A stretch of 64,000 nucleotides of DNA, taken from Corallococcus sp. (GTDB lineage: Bacteria; Bacillota; Clostridia; Christensenellales; CAG-314). Shown here in pieces: positions 15,544 through 24,222 of this stretch. How positions within the stretch are numbered: position 1 is the stretch's first letter; each line of letters starts with the position of its first letter. The stretch is from positions 1-64,000 of the forward strand of contig JAMPEJ010000004.1 in NCBI GenBank assembly GCA_023665205.1, read 5' to 3'. The notes under the pieces are model-generated. The model was not told where the DNA came from. It worked only from the letters and a program-made list of their open reading frames with translations, and searched no databases. A program made the position numbers and the translations under genes.

Positions 15544-16707
15544 CTACTTGCAAAGTTCTTTGGCAAGAGCGGCGATTTCGTGGCGGTTTTGTTCCGTCAT
15601 TGCGGACAAAATCGTGACAGTGCCTGCCCACGTGATATTTTTGCTGCCGGCAAAGGCTTCGGTGATCTTTTTTGCAGCCATTGGCGCCCAACTGCCGTTT
15701 TCAATTACAGCAAGAGTGCGGTTTTGGTAATTGCGCTCCGTAAGGTTGTGCACAAACTCGCGCATAAAGGGGAAGATTTCTGCATTGTAGGTTGTAGTGG
15801 CCAACACAAGTTTGCCGTAGCGGAAGGCGTCTTCCACTGCTTCCGCCATGTCGCTGCGGGCAAGGTCGGTAAGCACTACTTTTTTGCAGCCGCATTTATC
15901 CAGTTCCGCAGCAAGCAGTTCAGCCGCAGCACGAGTATGTCCGTAGACGGACGTGTACGCAACAACTACTCCGTCGCTTTCTACGCCGTAAGACGACCAA
16001 GTGTTGTACAGGTTGAGATAGTAGCCGAGATTTTCTGAAAGTATCGGACCGTGCAACGGACATATTTTTTCAATGTTCAATGCGGCGGCCTTTTTTAGAA
16101 GGTTTTGCACAGGCATACCGTACTTACCCACTATACCGAAGTAGTAGCGGCGAGCCTCGCATGCCCAGTCGTCCTGTACGTCCAACGCGCCGAACTTGCC
16201 GAAACCGTCGGCTGAAAACAGTACCTTGTCCGTTGCGTCGTAAGTGACCATTACTTCCGGCCAGTGCACCATGGGCGCAAATACAAATGTAAGGTTATGG
16301 CGCCCCAAAGACAAGGTTTCGCCGTCCTTGACTTCCAACGAATTTTTTGCATCTTCGCCGAAGAAATTTTTGACCATTGCAAAAGTTTTGGCATTTGCCA
16401 CCACCATGGCGTTGGGATAAGCCTCTAAAAAATTGATGACGTTGGACGAATGGTCGGGCTCCATATGTTGAACAACAAGATAATCCGGAGTGCGGCCTTT
16501 GGGAAGCGCCGCGGCAAGGTTAGACAGCCACTCTTTGCCGAAACGGGCGTCCACAGTGTCCATAACGGCGATTTTGTCGTCAATGATAACGTAACTGTTG
16601 TACGCCATACCGTTTGGAACGTCGTACAGCCCTTCAAATAGGTCAATTTCGTGATCGTTTACGCCGATATACCTTATGTCGCGGGTTATTTCTACTTTCG
16701 TGTTCAT
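15544..16707 (-). CDS. fprA: Flavodiiron protein (A-type flavoprotein, FprA-like)
   Basis: Cytoplasmic four-electron reductase of oxygen to water and/or of nitric oxide to nitrous oxide. The 387-residue protein has a beta-lactamase-fold di-iron domain with the HxExDH motif (His81, Glu83, Asp85, His86), His148, Asp167 and His219. A flavodoxin domain follows from about residue 245, with the FMN loop TSVYGHTRAA. All iron ligands are present. The ATG at 16707 lies 11 nt after AGGAG; a GTG two codons upstream is spaced 5 nt from it. Promoter TAGACA-17-TATAAT at 16742-16770. It is monocistronic and, with rubrerythrin, gives the oxygen-defence pair of anaerobes. Confidence 0.94.
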   Translation of the reverse strand: MNTKVEITRDIRYIGVNDHEIDLFEGLYDVPNGMAYNSYVIIDDKIAVMDTVDARFGKEWLSNLAAALPKGRTPDYLVVQHMEPDHSSNVINFLEAYPNAMVVANAKTFAMVKNFFGEDAKNSLEVKDGETLSLGRHNLTFVFAPMVHWPEVMVTYDATDKVLFSADGFGKFGALDVQDDWACEARRYYFGIVGKYGMPVQNLLKKAAALNIEKICPLHGPILSENLGYYLNLYNTWSSYGVESDGVVVAYTSVYGHTRAAAELLAAELDKCGCKKVVLTDLARSDMAEAVEDAFRYGKLVLATTTYNAEIFPFMREFVHNLTERNYQNRTLAVIENGSWAPMAAKKITEAFAGSKNITWAGTVTILSAMTEQNRHEIAALAKELCK

Positions 16708-16741
16708 ATGCACAAATGCTCCTATGTCGTATTACGCACGT

Positions 16742-16770
16742 ATTATACCGCAAAATGTCGTGGTTGTCTA
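16742..16770 (-). promoter_or_regulatory. Predicted flavodiiron promoter
   Basis: On the minus strand TAGACA (16765-16770), 17 nt, TATAAT (16742-16747), about 30 nt before the AGGAG site. Confidence 0.65.
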
Positions 16771-16862
16771 TCAAAACATGTTTGCACATTGGAGCATGAA
16801 TTATAACTAAGAACACACGCTCAACACGGAATCCAAATAAACACGCAGAAAACACCAATAAA

Positions 16863-16900
16863 AATGCCTGCACTGCTATTATTATAGCAGTGCAGGCATT
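16863..16900 (-). terminator. Intrinsic terminator after the subtilisin gene
   Basis: A perfect 17-bp stem (16863-16879 with 16884-16900) and a 4-nt loop, followed on the minus strand by TTTTTATT, lie directly after the stop codon of the S8 peptidase. Confidence 0.9.
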
Positions 16901-16907
16901 AAATCAG

Positions 16908-18542
16908 TCAAATAACTTCATCGATATATTCTTTGTAAGAACTGTAGTTGCTTGCAGTGTATTTAGAGTCGGTAAGTATTACATAAACACCAGTAGACGT
17001 TTGAAAAACATTTGACAAAGGCGGTGTAACAACAAAACCCATTTCCGCAAGACCTTTACACAATGTACACGTTTTGTATTGTCCTATCGCAAAAGTGAAC
17101 GATGAAGTTGTTACCGTGTGTCCCTTACTTTGGTAGTCACCGCAAATACAGTAAGCGTTATGTTTTGTATAACTTGTCCACTCATAAGAATAGTGGTAAT
17201 CGTGTTGTGTATGATTCTTATGTGTCAATGCATCATAAGCATTCAAAATACCGCCAGACACGCATTTGTCACTTAAAGCATCTTTTTTCGTCACATTTGA
17301 GGTGATATAATATTTTAATTGTGCAGGATATAGGTTTGGATATTTGGACAGCAATAATGCCGCTACTCCTGCTACATGCGGAGATGCCATTGATGTACCT
17401 GACCGCCTCACATATTTATTATTCGGGTATGTACTTATAATACCAGATCCGGGTGCAAATAAATCAACTGTAGTTTTGCCATAATTTGATGCCCAATCAC
17501 TTTCGTCCGATCTATTGTTGTTATTATCACTTGAAGCAACCGATATTAAATTCGGCAAATCAAAGTTAGAAGGATAATGTGCAAGTGTATCATTATCGTT
17601 ACCCGCATTACCTGCAGCGCACACGAATAATCCCGAATAAGATTGTAAAGCATTTTTCAGTAGCGTTTGATAATCACCAATATCGCTTGATAAAGCCCCT
17701 GCGCTGTAATTCAAAATAGGTATTTCCTGCGAATTAGCATATTGAATGGCTTTACACAAAAAAGAAAGAGATCCTTTACCATTATCTTTCAGCACTTTTA
17801 ATGACACTAATTTGACTTTCTCACACACTCCGTTGATTCCACTATTATTATGTGCTGCGCCTATTATGCCTGCGACATGTGTACCGTGTCCGTTGACATC
17901 TGTAGGTTGAGAAATTGCAGCCGCATCATCAGCCGTAAAATCACGATTTAATGTCAAATCCATATTATCTCTCAGGTCACTATGATTACTGTCTATACCG
18001 GTGTCTAATACGCCCACCTTTACCGCAGTTGAACCTTTTGATATTCCCCAAGCGCTTTGAGCAGAAATCTTTTCTAGCGCCCATTGTGGATATTCTACTA
18101 TCGCAATGTCACCATCTGCACATTGTGAAACATTATAATCGGGAGCGGCAAAATATACTTCATCGTCTTTTTCTAATCTATGGATAACATCCAAAACATT
18201 CTGTTTACTTTTCTCTTTCAAAGTAAGCAACAGTGTAGTTTTGACGTCGGAAGATTTTCCTTCTGTAAAAGAAGCATCTGTAAGCAATTCCGTCTTAACA
18301 CAATAATTTTCATTTATACACTTTGTTTCAAACGCCTCACTCTGCACAGTATCGTTCAACATAACAATCACTTTATCATCGGCAAAATCATCGTTTAGCG
18401 TTGCCGTTGAATAAATTTTCCCAGAAGTCTCGGCAAAGGCTTGTCCCATACCGAAAAATGACGAAAATATGAACGCTACACATATCCCAACCAATATAAT
18501 AAGTTTCCACTTGCTTATTACCGTATTTCTTGACTTATTCAT
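16908..18542 (-). CDS. Secreted subtilisin-like serine peptidase (S8) with Cys/His tail
   Basis: Extracellular protease of 544 residues. Residues 1-38 are a signal peptide ending AFA. Residues about 50-140 resemble an I9-type propeptide. The S8 catalytic domain follows with Asp180 (VLDTGID), His219 (GHGTHVAG), oxyanion Asn312 (AAGN) and Ser384 (GTSMASPH), all intact. From about residue 442 comes a separate tail: HxYxYxW, then Cys465 and Cys467 (YCICG), His475, Cys492 and Cys495 (YKTCTLC), then AEMGFV. The same tail ends the papain-like protein at 49.3 kb, so it is a shared module, possibly metal-binding or for surface retention. The gene begins 1 nt after the upstream lipoprotein stop, indicating translational coupling. 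Confidence 0.9.
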   Translation of the reverse strand: MNKSRNTVISKWKLIILVGICVAFIFSSFFGMGQAFAETSGKIYSTATLNDDFADDKVIVMLNDTVQSEAFETKCINENYCVKTELLTDASFTEGKSSDVKTTLLLTLKEKSKQNVLDVIHRLEKDDEVYFAAPDYNVSQCADGDIAIVEYPQWALEKISAQSAWGISKGSTAVKVGVLDTGIDSNHSDLRDNMDLTLNRDFTADDAAAISQPTDVNGHGTHVAGIIGAAHNNSGINGVCEKVKLVSLKVLKDNGKGSLSFLCKAIQYANSQEIPILNYSAGALSSDIGDYQTLLKNALQSYSGLFVCAAGNAGNDNDTLAHYPSNFDLPNLISVASSDNNNNRSDESDWASNYGKTTVDLFAPGSGIISTYPNNKYVRRSGTSMASPHVAGVAALLLSKYPNLYPAQLKYYITSNVTKKDALSDKCVSGGILNAYDALTHKNHTQHDYHYSYEWTSYTKHNAYCICGDYQSKGHTVTTSSFTFAIGQYKTCTLCKGLAEMGFVVTPPLSNVFQTSTGVYVILTDSKYTASNYSSYKEYIDEVI

Positions 18543-18543
18543 T

Positions 18544-19062
18544 TTAATTCGCCTCTATTGGAAGGAACTGTTGTAAATCTTCTGTACCCCAGGTAGCGAA
18601 GGCTATTGCAACCAATTCGGAATGATTTAGAATGCTTTGTTCAAAAGCATCTTCTAACTTATAAACTTTTCCGTTATAAAGCAGTGCCAAATCCCACATA
18701 AGATCAATAGGAACGTCGGAAATCATAACCGGCAAATAAGCCACATCTATACGACATATGACAAAATTGTTCGATGAAAGCCAATCAAACGACAAAACGA
18801 TTTTGCCGTTTACTTGTCCGAAACATTTCCTGACTTTTACGTTTTCAATTGTAGCGCCTTCGTTTATCTCAAGCGGGTGCAACTGTAAAAACTGTTCTCT
18901 AGCGTACTGCTCCTGTTCGGTTGTTAATGCATAAGACGACAAACTATCATGGGTGTAAAATACTTTTTCGTCATCTGAGTCCGTGTCACGGCACGCAAAC
19001 ATTGTCGTTGCCAAACTTAGCAATACTGTAAAGACAATTAGCACTGTCAACGCTCTTTTCAT
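18544..19062 (-). CDS. Small lipoprotein coupled to the subtilisin gene
   Basis: Unrecognised 172-residue protein. A lipoprotein signal (MKRALTVLIVFTVLLSLATT) ends at TMFAC, so Cys24 would be lipidated, followed by an Asp-rich linker. The mature part, about 145 residues, is predicted mostly beta with VSFDW-like strands and ends in EAN. It precedes the S8 gene by 1 nt and has AAGGAG 6 nt ahead of its ATG, so the two are made together. It might be a membrane-side partner, inhibitor or chaperone of the protease; this is inferred only from position, reinforced by the second lipoprotein-protease pair at 49-51 kb. Confidence 0.75.
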   Translation of the reverse strand: MKRALTVLIVFTVLLSLATTMFACRDTDSDDEKVFYTHDSLSSYALTTEQEQYAREQFLQLHPLEINEGATIENVKVRKCFGQVNGKIVLSFDWLSSNNFVICRIDVAYLPVMISDVPIDLMWDLALLYNGKVYKLEDAFEQSILNHSELVAIAFATWGTEDLQQFLPIEAN

Positions 19063-19100
19063 TTTAGACTCCTTAATATTTTATTACAACTACGTTTATT

Positions 19101-19129
19101 GTGATAACATATCTCGTGATAAAACATAT
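19101..19129. promoter_or_regulatory. Direct repeats upstream of the lipoprotein-subtilisin operon
   Basis: GTGATAACATAT (19101-19112) and GTGATAAAACATAT (19116-19129) repeat in tandem in the promoter region. On the minus strand TTGTAA and TATGTT elements about 18 nt apart overlap them. They could be paired sites for an activator or repressor. Confidence 0.45.
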
Positions 19130-19166
19130 TTACAACCACAGAATTATTAGTAGATACTGATAGAAC

Positions 19167-19201
19167 AAATTGGAAACTCCGAAAAACGGAATGTCCAATT
19201 T
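19167..19201 (-). terminator. Probable terminator after rplQ
   Basis: Outer arms AAATTGGA (19167-19174) and TCCAATTT (19194-19201) enclose an inner TCCG/CGGA hairpin. It lies within 6 nt of the rplQ stop. The T-run on the minus strand is short, so strength is uncertain. Confidence 0.55.
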
Positions 19202-19206
19202 TATCA

Positions 19207-19716
19207 TTACAGTACAACTATAAGCGCCATTTCTGCGGCGTCGCCGCGACGGTTATTCATTTTGTAAATTGCCGTGTATCCGCCCTTTTGTCCTTTTTCC
19301 TCAGCAAGTTTATCAAACTTGGGGGCATAGACGTTGAAAATCTTTTCGATAAGGGGGTGTTTGACGGTTTTGGTACGGAGTTTGTATTCCGTGCCGCTTT
19401 CCTTTGGCAAACGCGTTTCCTGTAAGTCCGCGAGGTTTGCCATGAGCGTACGTCTTGCGGCAAGTTTTTTCGGGCCGTCGTTGAGCACCTTGACCGTAGT
19501 CGCTTTGCCGTTGACAACCTTGGCTTTTTCCACCTCGATTGCATCCTTGTAACTGTTGACCGCCAACGTGATATACTTTTCGGCAAGTTTTTGCACTTCC
19601 TTTGCGCGGGCAAAGGTGGTTTCCAATTTGCCGTTCCACAAAAGTTGGGAAACTTGATTTTTCAAAAGCGCCAATCTTTGATCGGTGGCTTTTCCTAATT
19701 TTCTTTGTGCTGCCAT
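19207..19716 (-). CDS. rplQ: 50S ribosomal protein L17
   Basis: Component of the large subunit near the exit tunnel, last gene of the alpha operon. At 169 residues it is about 45 longer than E. coli L17. The N-terminus (KLGKATDQRLALLKNQ) and C-terminus (GGYTAIYK, AEMALIVVL) are canonical. The extra length is a central insert around residues 55-100 (EVEKAKVVNGKATTV onward), a feature I associate with clostridial L17. It starts 12 nt after rpoA. Confidence 0.95.
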   Translation of the reverse strand: MAAQRKLGKATDQRLALLKNQVSQLLWNGKLETTFARAKEVQKLAEKYITLAVNSYKDAIEVEKAKVVNGKATTVKVLNDGPKKLAARRTLMANLADLQETRLPKESGTEYKLRTKTVKHPLIEKIFNVYAPKFDKLAEEKGQKGGYTAIYKMNNRRGDAAEMALIVVL

Positions 19717-19728
19717 TGTGCTATTCTC

Positions 19729-20700
19729 CTATTCATCCTTATTTCTCAAAGACAGACCGTAACTTTCCAACTTGGCAATTACTTCGTCAAGCGATTTTCT
19801 GCCGAGGTTGCGTACCTTAAGCATATCGTCCTCGCTCTTTTTGGTTAAATCCTCGACGGTTTGGATGCCTGCGCGTTTCAAGCAGTTGTAGCTGCGTACG
19901 GACAAGTCCATATCGTCGATGTTCATTTCCAGCACCTTTTTGTGGTTGTCGCTTTCACGCGGGATAAGAATATCCTTGTTGAAGTTCTCCGACAGATCCA
20001 CAAACATCTTTACGTGATCGGCGATGATCTTTGCCGCCAAAGAAACGATTTCTCTGCCGGAAAACGCGCCGTTCGTTTCAACTTCCAACGTCAGTTTGTC
20101 GCGCGTGATGTCCTGTCCCACGCGTGCGCTTTCAACGTTGTAGCTGGCCTTTTTAACAGGCCCGAAGATAGAATCGACAGGTATGTAACCGATGGGGTAA
20201 TTGAGTTTGAGTTCCTTGTTACGTTCTTTGTTTTTCTCGATAGAGTAGTATCCGCAGCCGCGCGCAACGTACAGTTCCATATTGAGGGCGGCTCCGTCTT
20301 CCAAAGTGCAAATGTACAAATCCGGATTGAGCACTTCTACTTCGCTATCGGTAATTATATCGCCCGCGTGAACTTCGCACGGACCGACTTTGTTGATTGA
20401 GATCGTCTTTCTGAATTCGTTATCTTCGTTGTCCGATTTCAGAGCCAGACATTTGATGTTCAGGATGATGTCGGTTACATCCTCTTTGACGCCGGCAATC
20501 GTCGAAAACTCGTGTTGCACGCCTTCGATACGGAGACCAACCACTGCCACTCCGGGAAGCGCGGCCAACAAAACTCTGCGCAAGGCGTTACCGAGCGTGA
20601 TTCCGTAGCCTCTTTCGAGAGGTTCCGCAACGATTTTGATTACGCTGGCGTTTTGTCCGCTTTCTTCAACGGTCATTACCGGTTTTTCTATTTCCATCAT
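19729..20700 (-). CDS. rpoA: DNA-directed RNA polymerase subunit alpha
   Basis: Assembly platform of RNA polymerase. The 323 residues comprise the N-terminal dimerisation domain (EPLERGYGITLGNALRRVLL, GVQHEFSTI, VKEDVTDIILNIK) and, after a linker, the C-terminal domain (DLSVRSYNCLKRAGI, LGRKSLDEVIAKL) that contacts UP elements and regulators. Both are complete. A double ATG at the start lies about 11 nt after AAGGAG. Order rpsD-rpoA-rplQ is the normal alpha operon. Confidence 0.98.
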   Translation of the reverse strand: MMEIEKPVMTVEESGQNASVIKIVAEPLERGYGITLGNALRRVLLAALPGVAVVGLRIEGVQHEFSTIAGVKEDVTDIILNIKCLALKSDNEDNEFRKTISINKVGPCEVHAGDIITDSEVEVLNPDLYICTLEDGAALNMELYVARGCGYYSIEKNKERNKELKLNYPIGYIPVDSIFGPVKKASYNVESARVGQDITRDKLTLEVETNGAFSGREIVSLAAKIIADHVKMFVDLSENFNKDILIPRESDNHKKVLEMNIDDMDLSVRSYNCLKRAGIQTVEDLTKKSEDDMLKVRNLGRKSLDEVIAKLESYGLSLRNKDE

Positions 20701-20800
20701 TGGACAACATTCTCCTTTTTTAATAATTTGTAAGCATTCCGCTTTGTGCAGCGCAGCAAAAACGCAAACGCCGCAACCTTCTTAGTTGTGTTGCTCCCTG

Positions 20801-21427
20801 TTACTTGGAGTACAACTCGACAATCATATGCTCTTGGATGCTCAAGTCACAGTCTTCGCGCGTGGGAGTTGCCAATACTTTGCCGGTAAGAGCCGCGGGG
20901 TCGAAATCCAACCATTTGGGAAGGTTGCCCGCTTTCTTTGCTTGTTTAAGTTCTACAAACAAAGGTTGCTCGCGCTTGTTTTCCTTTACGCTTACTTCGT
21001 CGCCCACTCTTACTTGATAACTGGGAATAGTTACGCGCTTGCCGTTGACGGTGATAAGACCGTGGTTGACAAACTGTCTTGCTTGACTGCGCGATACTCC
21101 CAAACCCATACGATAGACTACGTTGTCCAATCTTTCTTCCAACAACACAAGCATATTGGCACCGGTAACGCCTTTCATACGTTCGGCTTCCTCGTAGTAC
21201 TTGTGGAATTGTTTTTCCTGCAAACCGTAGATACGTTTTGTTTTTTGTTTTTCTCTTAGTTGCAAACCGTATTCGGTAACTTTCTTTCTGCTGTCCGCGT
21301 GCACTCCGGGAACTTTTCCGCGGCGTGTGATAGCGCACTTGTCGGAATAGCATCTGTCCCCTTTAAGGAACAATTTGCATTTTTCGCGTCTGCACTGACG
21401 GCAATCTGCACCTGTATTTCTTGCCAT
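20801..21427 (-). CDS. rpsD: 30S ribosomal protein S4
   Basis: Primary 16S rRNA-binding protein, 208 residues, also an autoregulator of its operon in many bacteria. This is the zinc-binding form: [12 protein letters not shown] at the N-terminus plus Cys26 and Cys31. The S4 RNA-binding domain ([27 protein letters not shown]) is intact. Unlike Bacillus, where rpsD stands alone, it sits between rpsK and rpoA as in Clostridia. Confidence 0.97.
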   Translation of the reverse strand: MARNTGADCRQCRREKCKLFLKGDRCYSDKCAITRRGKVPGVHADSRKKVTEYGLQLREKQKTKRIYGLQEKQFHKYYEEAERMKGVTGANMLVLLEERLDNVVYRMGLGVSRSQARQFVNHGLITVNGKRVTIPSYQVRVGDEVSVKENKREQPLFVELKQAKKAGNLPKWLDFDPAALTGKVLATPTREDCDLSIQEHMIVELYSK

Positions 21428-21446
21428 TTCGGTATTCTCCTTTTAA

Positions 21447-21836
21447 CTAGACTCTTCTGCGTTTGGGCGGACGACATCCGTTGTGTGCAATGGGTGAAAC
21501 GTCGCGGATAAGGGTTACTTCGATTTCTGCCGTTTGCAATGCGCGGATTGCAGATTCGCGGCCTTGTCCGGGGCCTTTTACATACACTTCAACAGAGCGG
21601 ATTCCGTATTCCTTTGCGCCTTTTGCCGCGACTTCCGCCGCTTGCTGAGCGGCAAATGCCGTGCTTTTGCGCGAACCGCGGAAACCGAGACTGCCGGAAC
21701 TGCACCAAGAAAGCGCGTTGCCGTTCATGTCCGTAAAGGTTACGATTGTGTTGTTGAAGGAAGCGTGAATGTGCACTTGTCCTTTGTCAACTTTTCTTAT
21801 ATCGCGTCTTTTTTTGACGACCTTTTTACCTGCCAT
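21447..21836 (-). CDS. rpsK: 30S ribosomal protein S11
   Basis: Platform protein at the E site and mRNA exit, 129 residues as expected. Typical motifs: [35 protein letters not shown] and [17 protein letters not shown] at the C-terminus. Spaced 14 nt from rpsM and 19 nt from rpsD, so part of the same transcript. Confidence 0.98.
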   Translation of the reverse strand: MAGKKVVKKRRDIRKVDKGQVHIHASFNNTIVTFTDMNGNALSWCSSGSLGFRGSRKSTAFAAQQAAEVAAKGAKEYGIRSVEVYVKGPGQGRESAIRALQTAEIEVTLIRDVSPIAHNGCRPPKRRRV

Positions 21837-21850
21837 TGTCGACTTCCCTC

Positions 21851-22225
21851 CTATTTAGCCTTTTTGCCGCGAGAAACGGTACGTTTGGGACCTTTTCTGG
21901 TGCGGGCATTTTGTTTAGTAGATTGACCGCGAACGGGCAAACCCTTTCTGTGACGGATGCCGCGGTAGGAGCCGATCTCGATTTGTCTTTTTATGTTCAT
22001 GGATACTTCACGACGAAGGTCTCCTTCGACGTGGAGATTTTTTTCAATACAGTCACGGATCTTGGACACGTCGTCTTCGGTCAAATCTTTGACGCGGGTG
22101 TCGGGATTGACGCCGGTTTCGGCAAGAATTTTCTTTGCCGTAGTGCGTCCGATTCCGTAAATGTAGGTCAAGCCGATTTCAATACGCTTTTCTCTGGGTA
22201 AATCTACACCGGAAATACGAGCCAT
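21851..22225 (-). CDS. rpsM: 30S ribosomal protein S13
   Basis: Head protein bridging the subunits, 124 residues. Family motifs: [31 protein letters not shown], and the basic tail [14 protein letters not shown]. The ATG at 22225 has AAGGAG 8 nt ahead; the in-frame extension beyond it is not conserved. It opens the alpha operon, here split from rpmJ by a 517-nt region with its own promoter. Confidence 0.97.
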   Translation of the reverse strand: MARISGVDLPREKRIEIGLTYIYGIGRTTAKKILAETGVNPDTRVKDLTEDDVSKIRDCIEKNLHVEGDLRREVSMNIKRQIEIGSYRGIRHRKGLPVRGQSTKQNARTRKGPKRTVSRGKKAK

Positions 22226-22742
22226 TTGTTGTTCTCCTTTTTTGAGTTTTTTACTGTAAGTTTTGCGCGTCGATTGCGCAAGTATTTGCCGCGTTGCGCA
22301 AAAATGTACGCAACTGACGTTGTGCACGCATAACGGGCAACCGCCGTTTGCGCGCGGAAAAATTTGTTATATATGCACACACGAAAAACTTTGCAAGCCT
22401 AGTGGAATGATGTTGCAATGCGTTTCGCATGAGTGATCCCGTCTTTGAGCTGTTGTTAGCCGCTCGGGATTTGAACCCGTAAATTTTTGACGGTGCACCG
22501 AAAGCGTAGATTGTGTGGGATCGATAACGCTCTCTTTGTGTCAGCGTACATGCAGTACGTGGACGCAACGGAACGTGTAAAACACACGCGATATACGGCG
22601 TTTCGGTTTGCGGTGTTCAATTCCCGAAGGGCTAGTCAACGCAAATATCCGCTTGTTTTGGGTTGTCCAATGACAACAAAAATTATCTAGCGGTTATTTC
22701 GACTAATTGTCAAACAACGCAAAAGCGGACAAGGTAAAAATT
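22226..22742 (-). promoter_or_regulatory. Long leader between rpmJ and rpsM, with promoter
   Basis: No gene is evident. On the minus strand TTGACA (22708-22713), 18 nt, TAGATA (22684-22689) looks like a promoter and would give an RNA leader of about 450 nt before rpsM. It contains a GTTGTC/GACAAC hairpin (22662-22677) and a tRNA T-arm-like CGGGTTCAAATCCCG (22465-22479) without the rest of a tRNA. A ribosomal-protein autoregulatory leader is the simplest guess; no known leader class was recognised. Confidence 0.5.
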
Positions 22743-22859
22743 TTAGCCTTGTCTTTGTTTGTGCTTGGGATATTTGGAGCAAATCACCATCACTTTGCCG
22801 TTACGTTTGATTACCTTGCATTTGTCGCACATAGGCTTTACCGAAGGTTTAACTTTCAT
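22743..22859 (-). CDS. rpmJ: 50S ribosomal protein L36
   Basis: Tiny large-subunit protein of 38 residues, beginning [17 protein letters not shown] and ending KHKQRQG. This is the zinc-binding form, with ligands Cys11, Cys14, Cys27 and His33. AAGGAG stands 8 nt ahead of the ATG. It follows infA by 78 nt, as usual in Bacillota. Confidence 0.96.
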   Translation of the reverse strand: MKVKPSVKPMCDKCKVIKRNGKVMVICSKYPKHKQRQG

Positions 22860-22937
22860 AGTTGTTTCTCCTTATTTTAACTGTAGGTTTAAGACTTGTT
22901 TATCGTTTGTTGCGCGGGAATTATAAGCGCGCTTGCC

Positions 22938-23180
22938 TTACTGTTGCGGAGGCGTACTTACGCCCTTGGAACGCCACACAATCCTGCCTTTTGTAAGGTC
23001 GTACGGGCTCATTTCCAATTTAACGGCGTCTCCCGGCAAAATCCGTATGGAGTGAATTCTCAATTTGCCCGAAACGTAGGCGGTGATTTCGTGATTGTTT
23101 GTAAGGCGCACGCGAAACTCCGCATTACGCAAAGCCTCTACCACCACGCCTTCAACTTCGATTACATCGTCTTTTGACAT
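22938..23180 (-). CDS. infA: Translation initiation factor IF-1
   Basis: S1-fold protein blocking the A site during initiation. 80 residues against a usual 72: the core [23 protein letters not shown] and the [11 protein letters not shown] end are standard, and a short tail GVSTPPQQ follows where IF-1 normally stops. It overlaps the KOW-domain gene by 19 nt. Confidence 0.97.
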   Translation of the reverse strand: MSKDDVIEVEGVVVEALRNAEFRVRLTNNHEITAYVSGKLRIHSIRILPGDAVKLEMSPYDLTKGRIVWRSKGVSTPPQQ

Positions 23181-23464
23181 TCTGATTCTCCTTGCTGTTG
23201 ATTGAGTTGCCTCAAAGCGCTTTTAACTTCGCTATCGAACACTTTGGCGTTGGAAACCAGTTTTTGCGCGATCGTTTCCAGTCGCACCCCCGAAAAAGAA
23301 ACGTGCTTGACGTTTTTCTTTTTGGGAGCGGATAGCCTACGCATTCCGCCGTCCGCCAAATAAACCGTTCCGTCACCCACTGCAATTACCAAAAAGTAGT
23401 TGCCCTTGTCGCGGCCTTGCTTGGACAGCACCACGCTGCCCACGCTTATGTCACATTCGTTCAT
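23162..23464 (-). CDS. KOW-domain RNA-binding protein
   Basis: A 100-residue protein of the type found between map and infA in many Bacillota, annotated as KOW or L14e-like RNA-binding. The KOW motif spans about residues 5-35 ([19 protein letters not shown]). The rest is basic and ends in a Gln-rich helix. Function is unknown; context suggests a ribosome-associated role. It starts 8 nt after map and overlaps infA, so it is certainly in the operon. Confidence 0.88.
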   Translation of the reverse strand: MNECDISVGSVVLSKQGRDKGNYFLVIAVGDGTVYLADGGMRRLSAPKKKNVKHVSFSGVRLETIAQKLVSNAKVFDSEVKSALRQLNQQQGESECQKTM

Positions 23465-23472
23465 AAAGCACC

Positions 23473-24222
23473 TTACAAACTTAAAATTTCTATTTTATCG
23501 TCCAAGATAGCTATCGTATTTTCGTAATGGGCGGCAGGCTTTCTGTCGCGGGTTTTTACCGTCCAACCGTCAGACATAAAGTCGACTTTTTCCGTGCCCA
23601 TAGTTATCATAGGTTCAATGGCGATAGTCATCCCGCTGGACAAACGCATGCCGTGCCCTTTGACTCCGAAATTGGGAACGTTAGGATCTTCGTGCATGGC
23701 GCGGCCTATGCCGTGCCCGACAAGTTCGCGCACTACCCCGTACCCGAAACTTTCGGCATAATTTTGAATAGCGTAGCCCAAGTCTCCCAGTCGGGTAATT
23801 CCGGCTTTAATAACTTTGATTCCCTCGAAAAAACACTGTTCCGTTACGTCGATAAGTTTTTGGCACTCGGCAGATATCCAACCCACCGCAACCGTTCTAG
23901 CCGCGTCGCCGTGCCATCCGTTAAAAATTGCGCCGACGTCGTAACTGACGATTTGTCCTTCTTCCAAAACTTTTCGCTTGGACGGGATGCCGTGCACTAC
24001 CTCGCAATCGACGGAAATGCATACGCTTGCGGGAAAGCCGTGATAGTTCAAAAAACTGGGAACGGCACCGGCTTTCGTGATGTAGTCGTACGCAAGTTTA
24101 TTCAAAGATTCCGTAGTAACGCCGGCCTTTGTGTGGTCGCGCAACAAGTTGAGCGTATCCCTCACTATTATGTTAGCCTTGCGCATTTCGGCTATTTGCG
24201 AATTGGACTTTACTAGAATCAT
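23473..24222 (-). CDS. map: Methionine aminopeptidase, type I
   Basis: Removes the initiator methionine from nascent proteins. The 249-residue pita-bread enzyme has the five metal ligands in order: the two Asp in VSYDVGAIFNGWHGDAART, His in GHGIGRAMHE, Glu in AIEPMI and Glu near the end (HYENTIAI). No N-terminal zinc-finger extension. It overlaps adk by 4 nt (ATGA). Confidence 0.97.
   Translation of the reverse strand: MILVKSNSQIAEMRKANIIVRDTLNLLRDHTKAGVTTESLNKLAYDYITKAGAVPSFLNYHGFPASVCISVDCEVVHGIPSKRKVLEEGQIVSYDVGAIFNGWHGDAARTVAVGWISAECQKLIDVTEQCFFEGIKVIKAGITRLGDLGYAIQNYAESFGYGVVRELVGHGIGRAMHEDPNVPNFGVKGHGMRLSSGMTIAIEPMITMGTEKVDFMSDGWTVKTRDRKPAAHYENTIAILDDKIEILSL

Noticed and set aside
18544-19062. 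Homology between the two small lipoproteins next to tail-bearing hydrolases
   Set aside because: Beyond the signal peptides no convincing alignment could be made by eye with the 50776-51324 product; only the gene arrangement is shared.
22465-22479. Possible tRNA: T-arm-like CGGGTTCAAATCCCG on the minus strand
   Set aside because: No matching acceptor, D- or anticodon arm can be drawn in the flanking 90 nt; at best a relic or chance match.
22251-22568. 105-codon minus-strand frame upstream of rpsM
   Set aside because: It continues into the rpsM leader, has no start signal and no protein-like composition.
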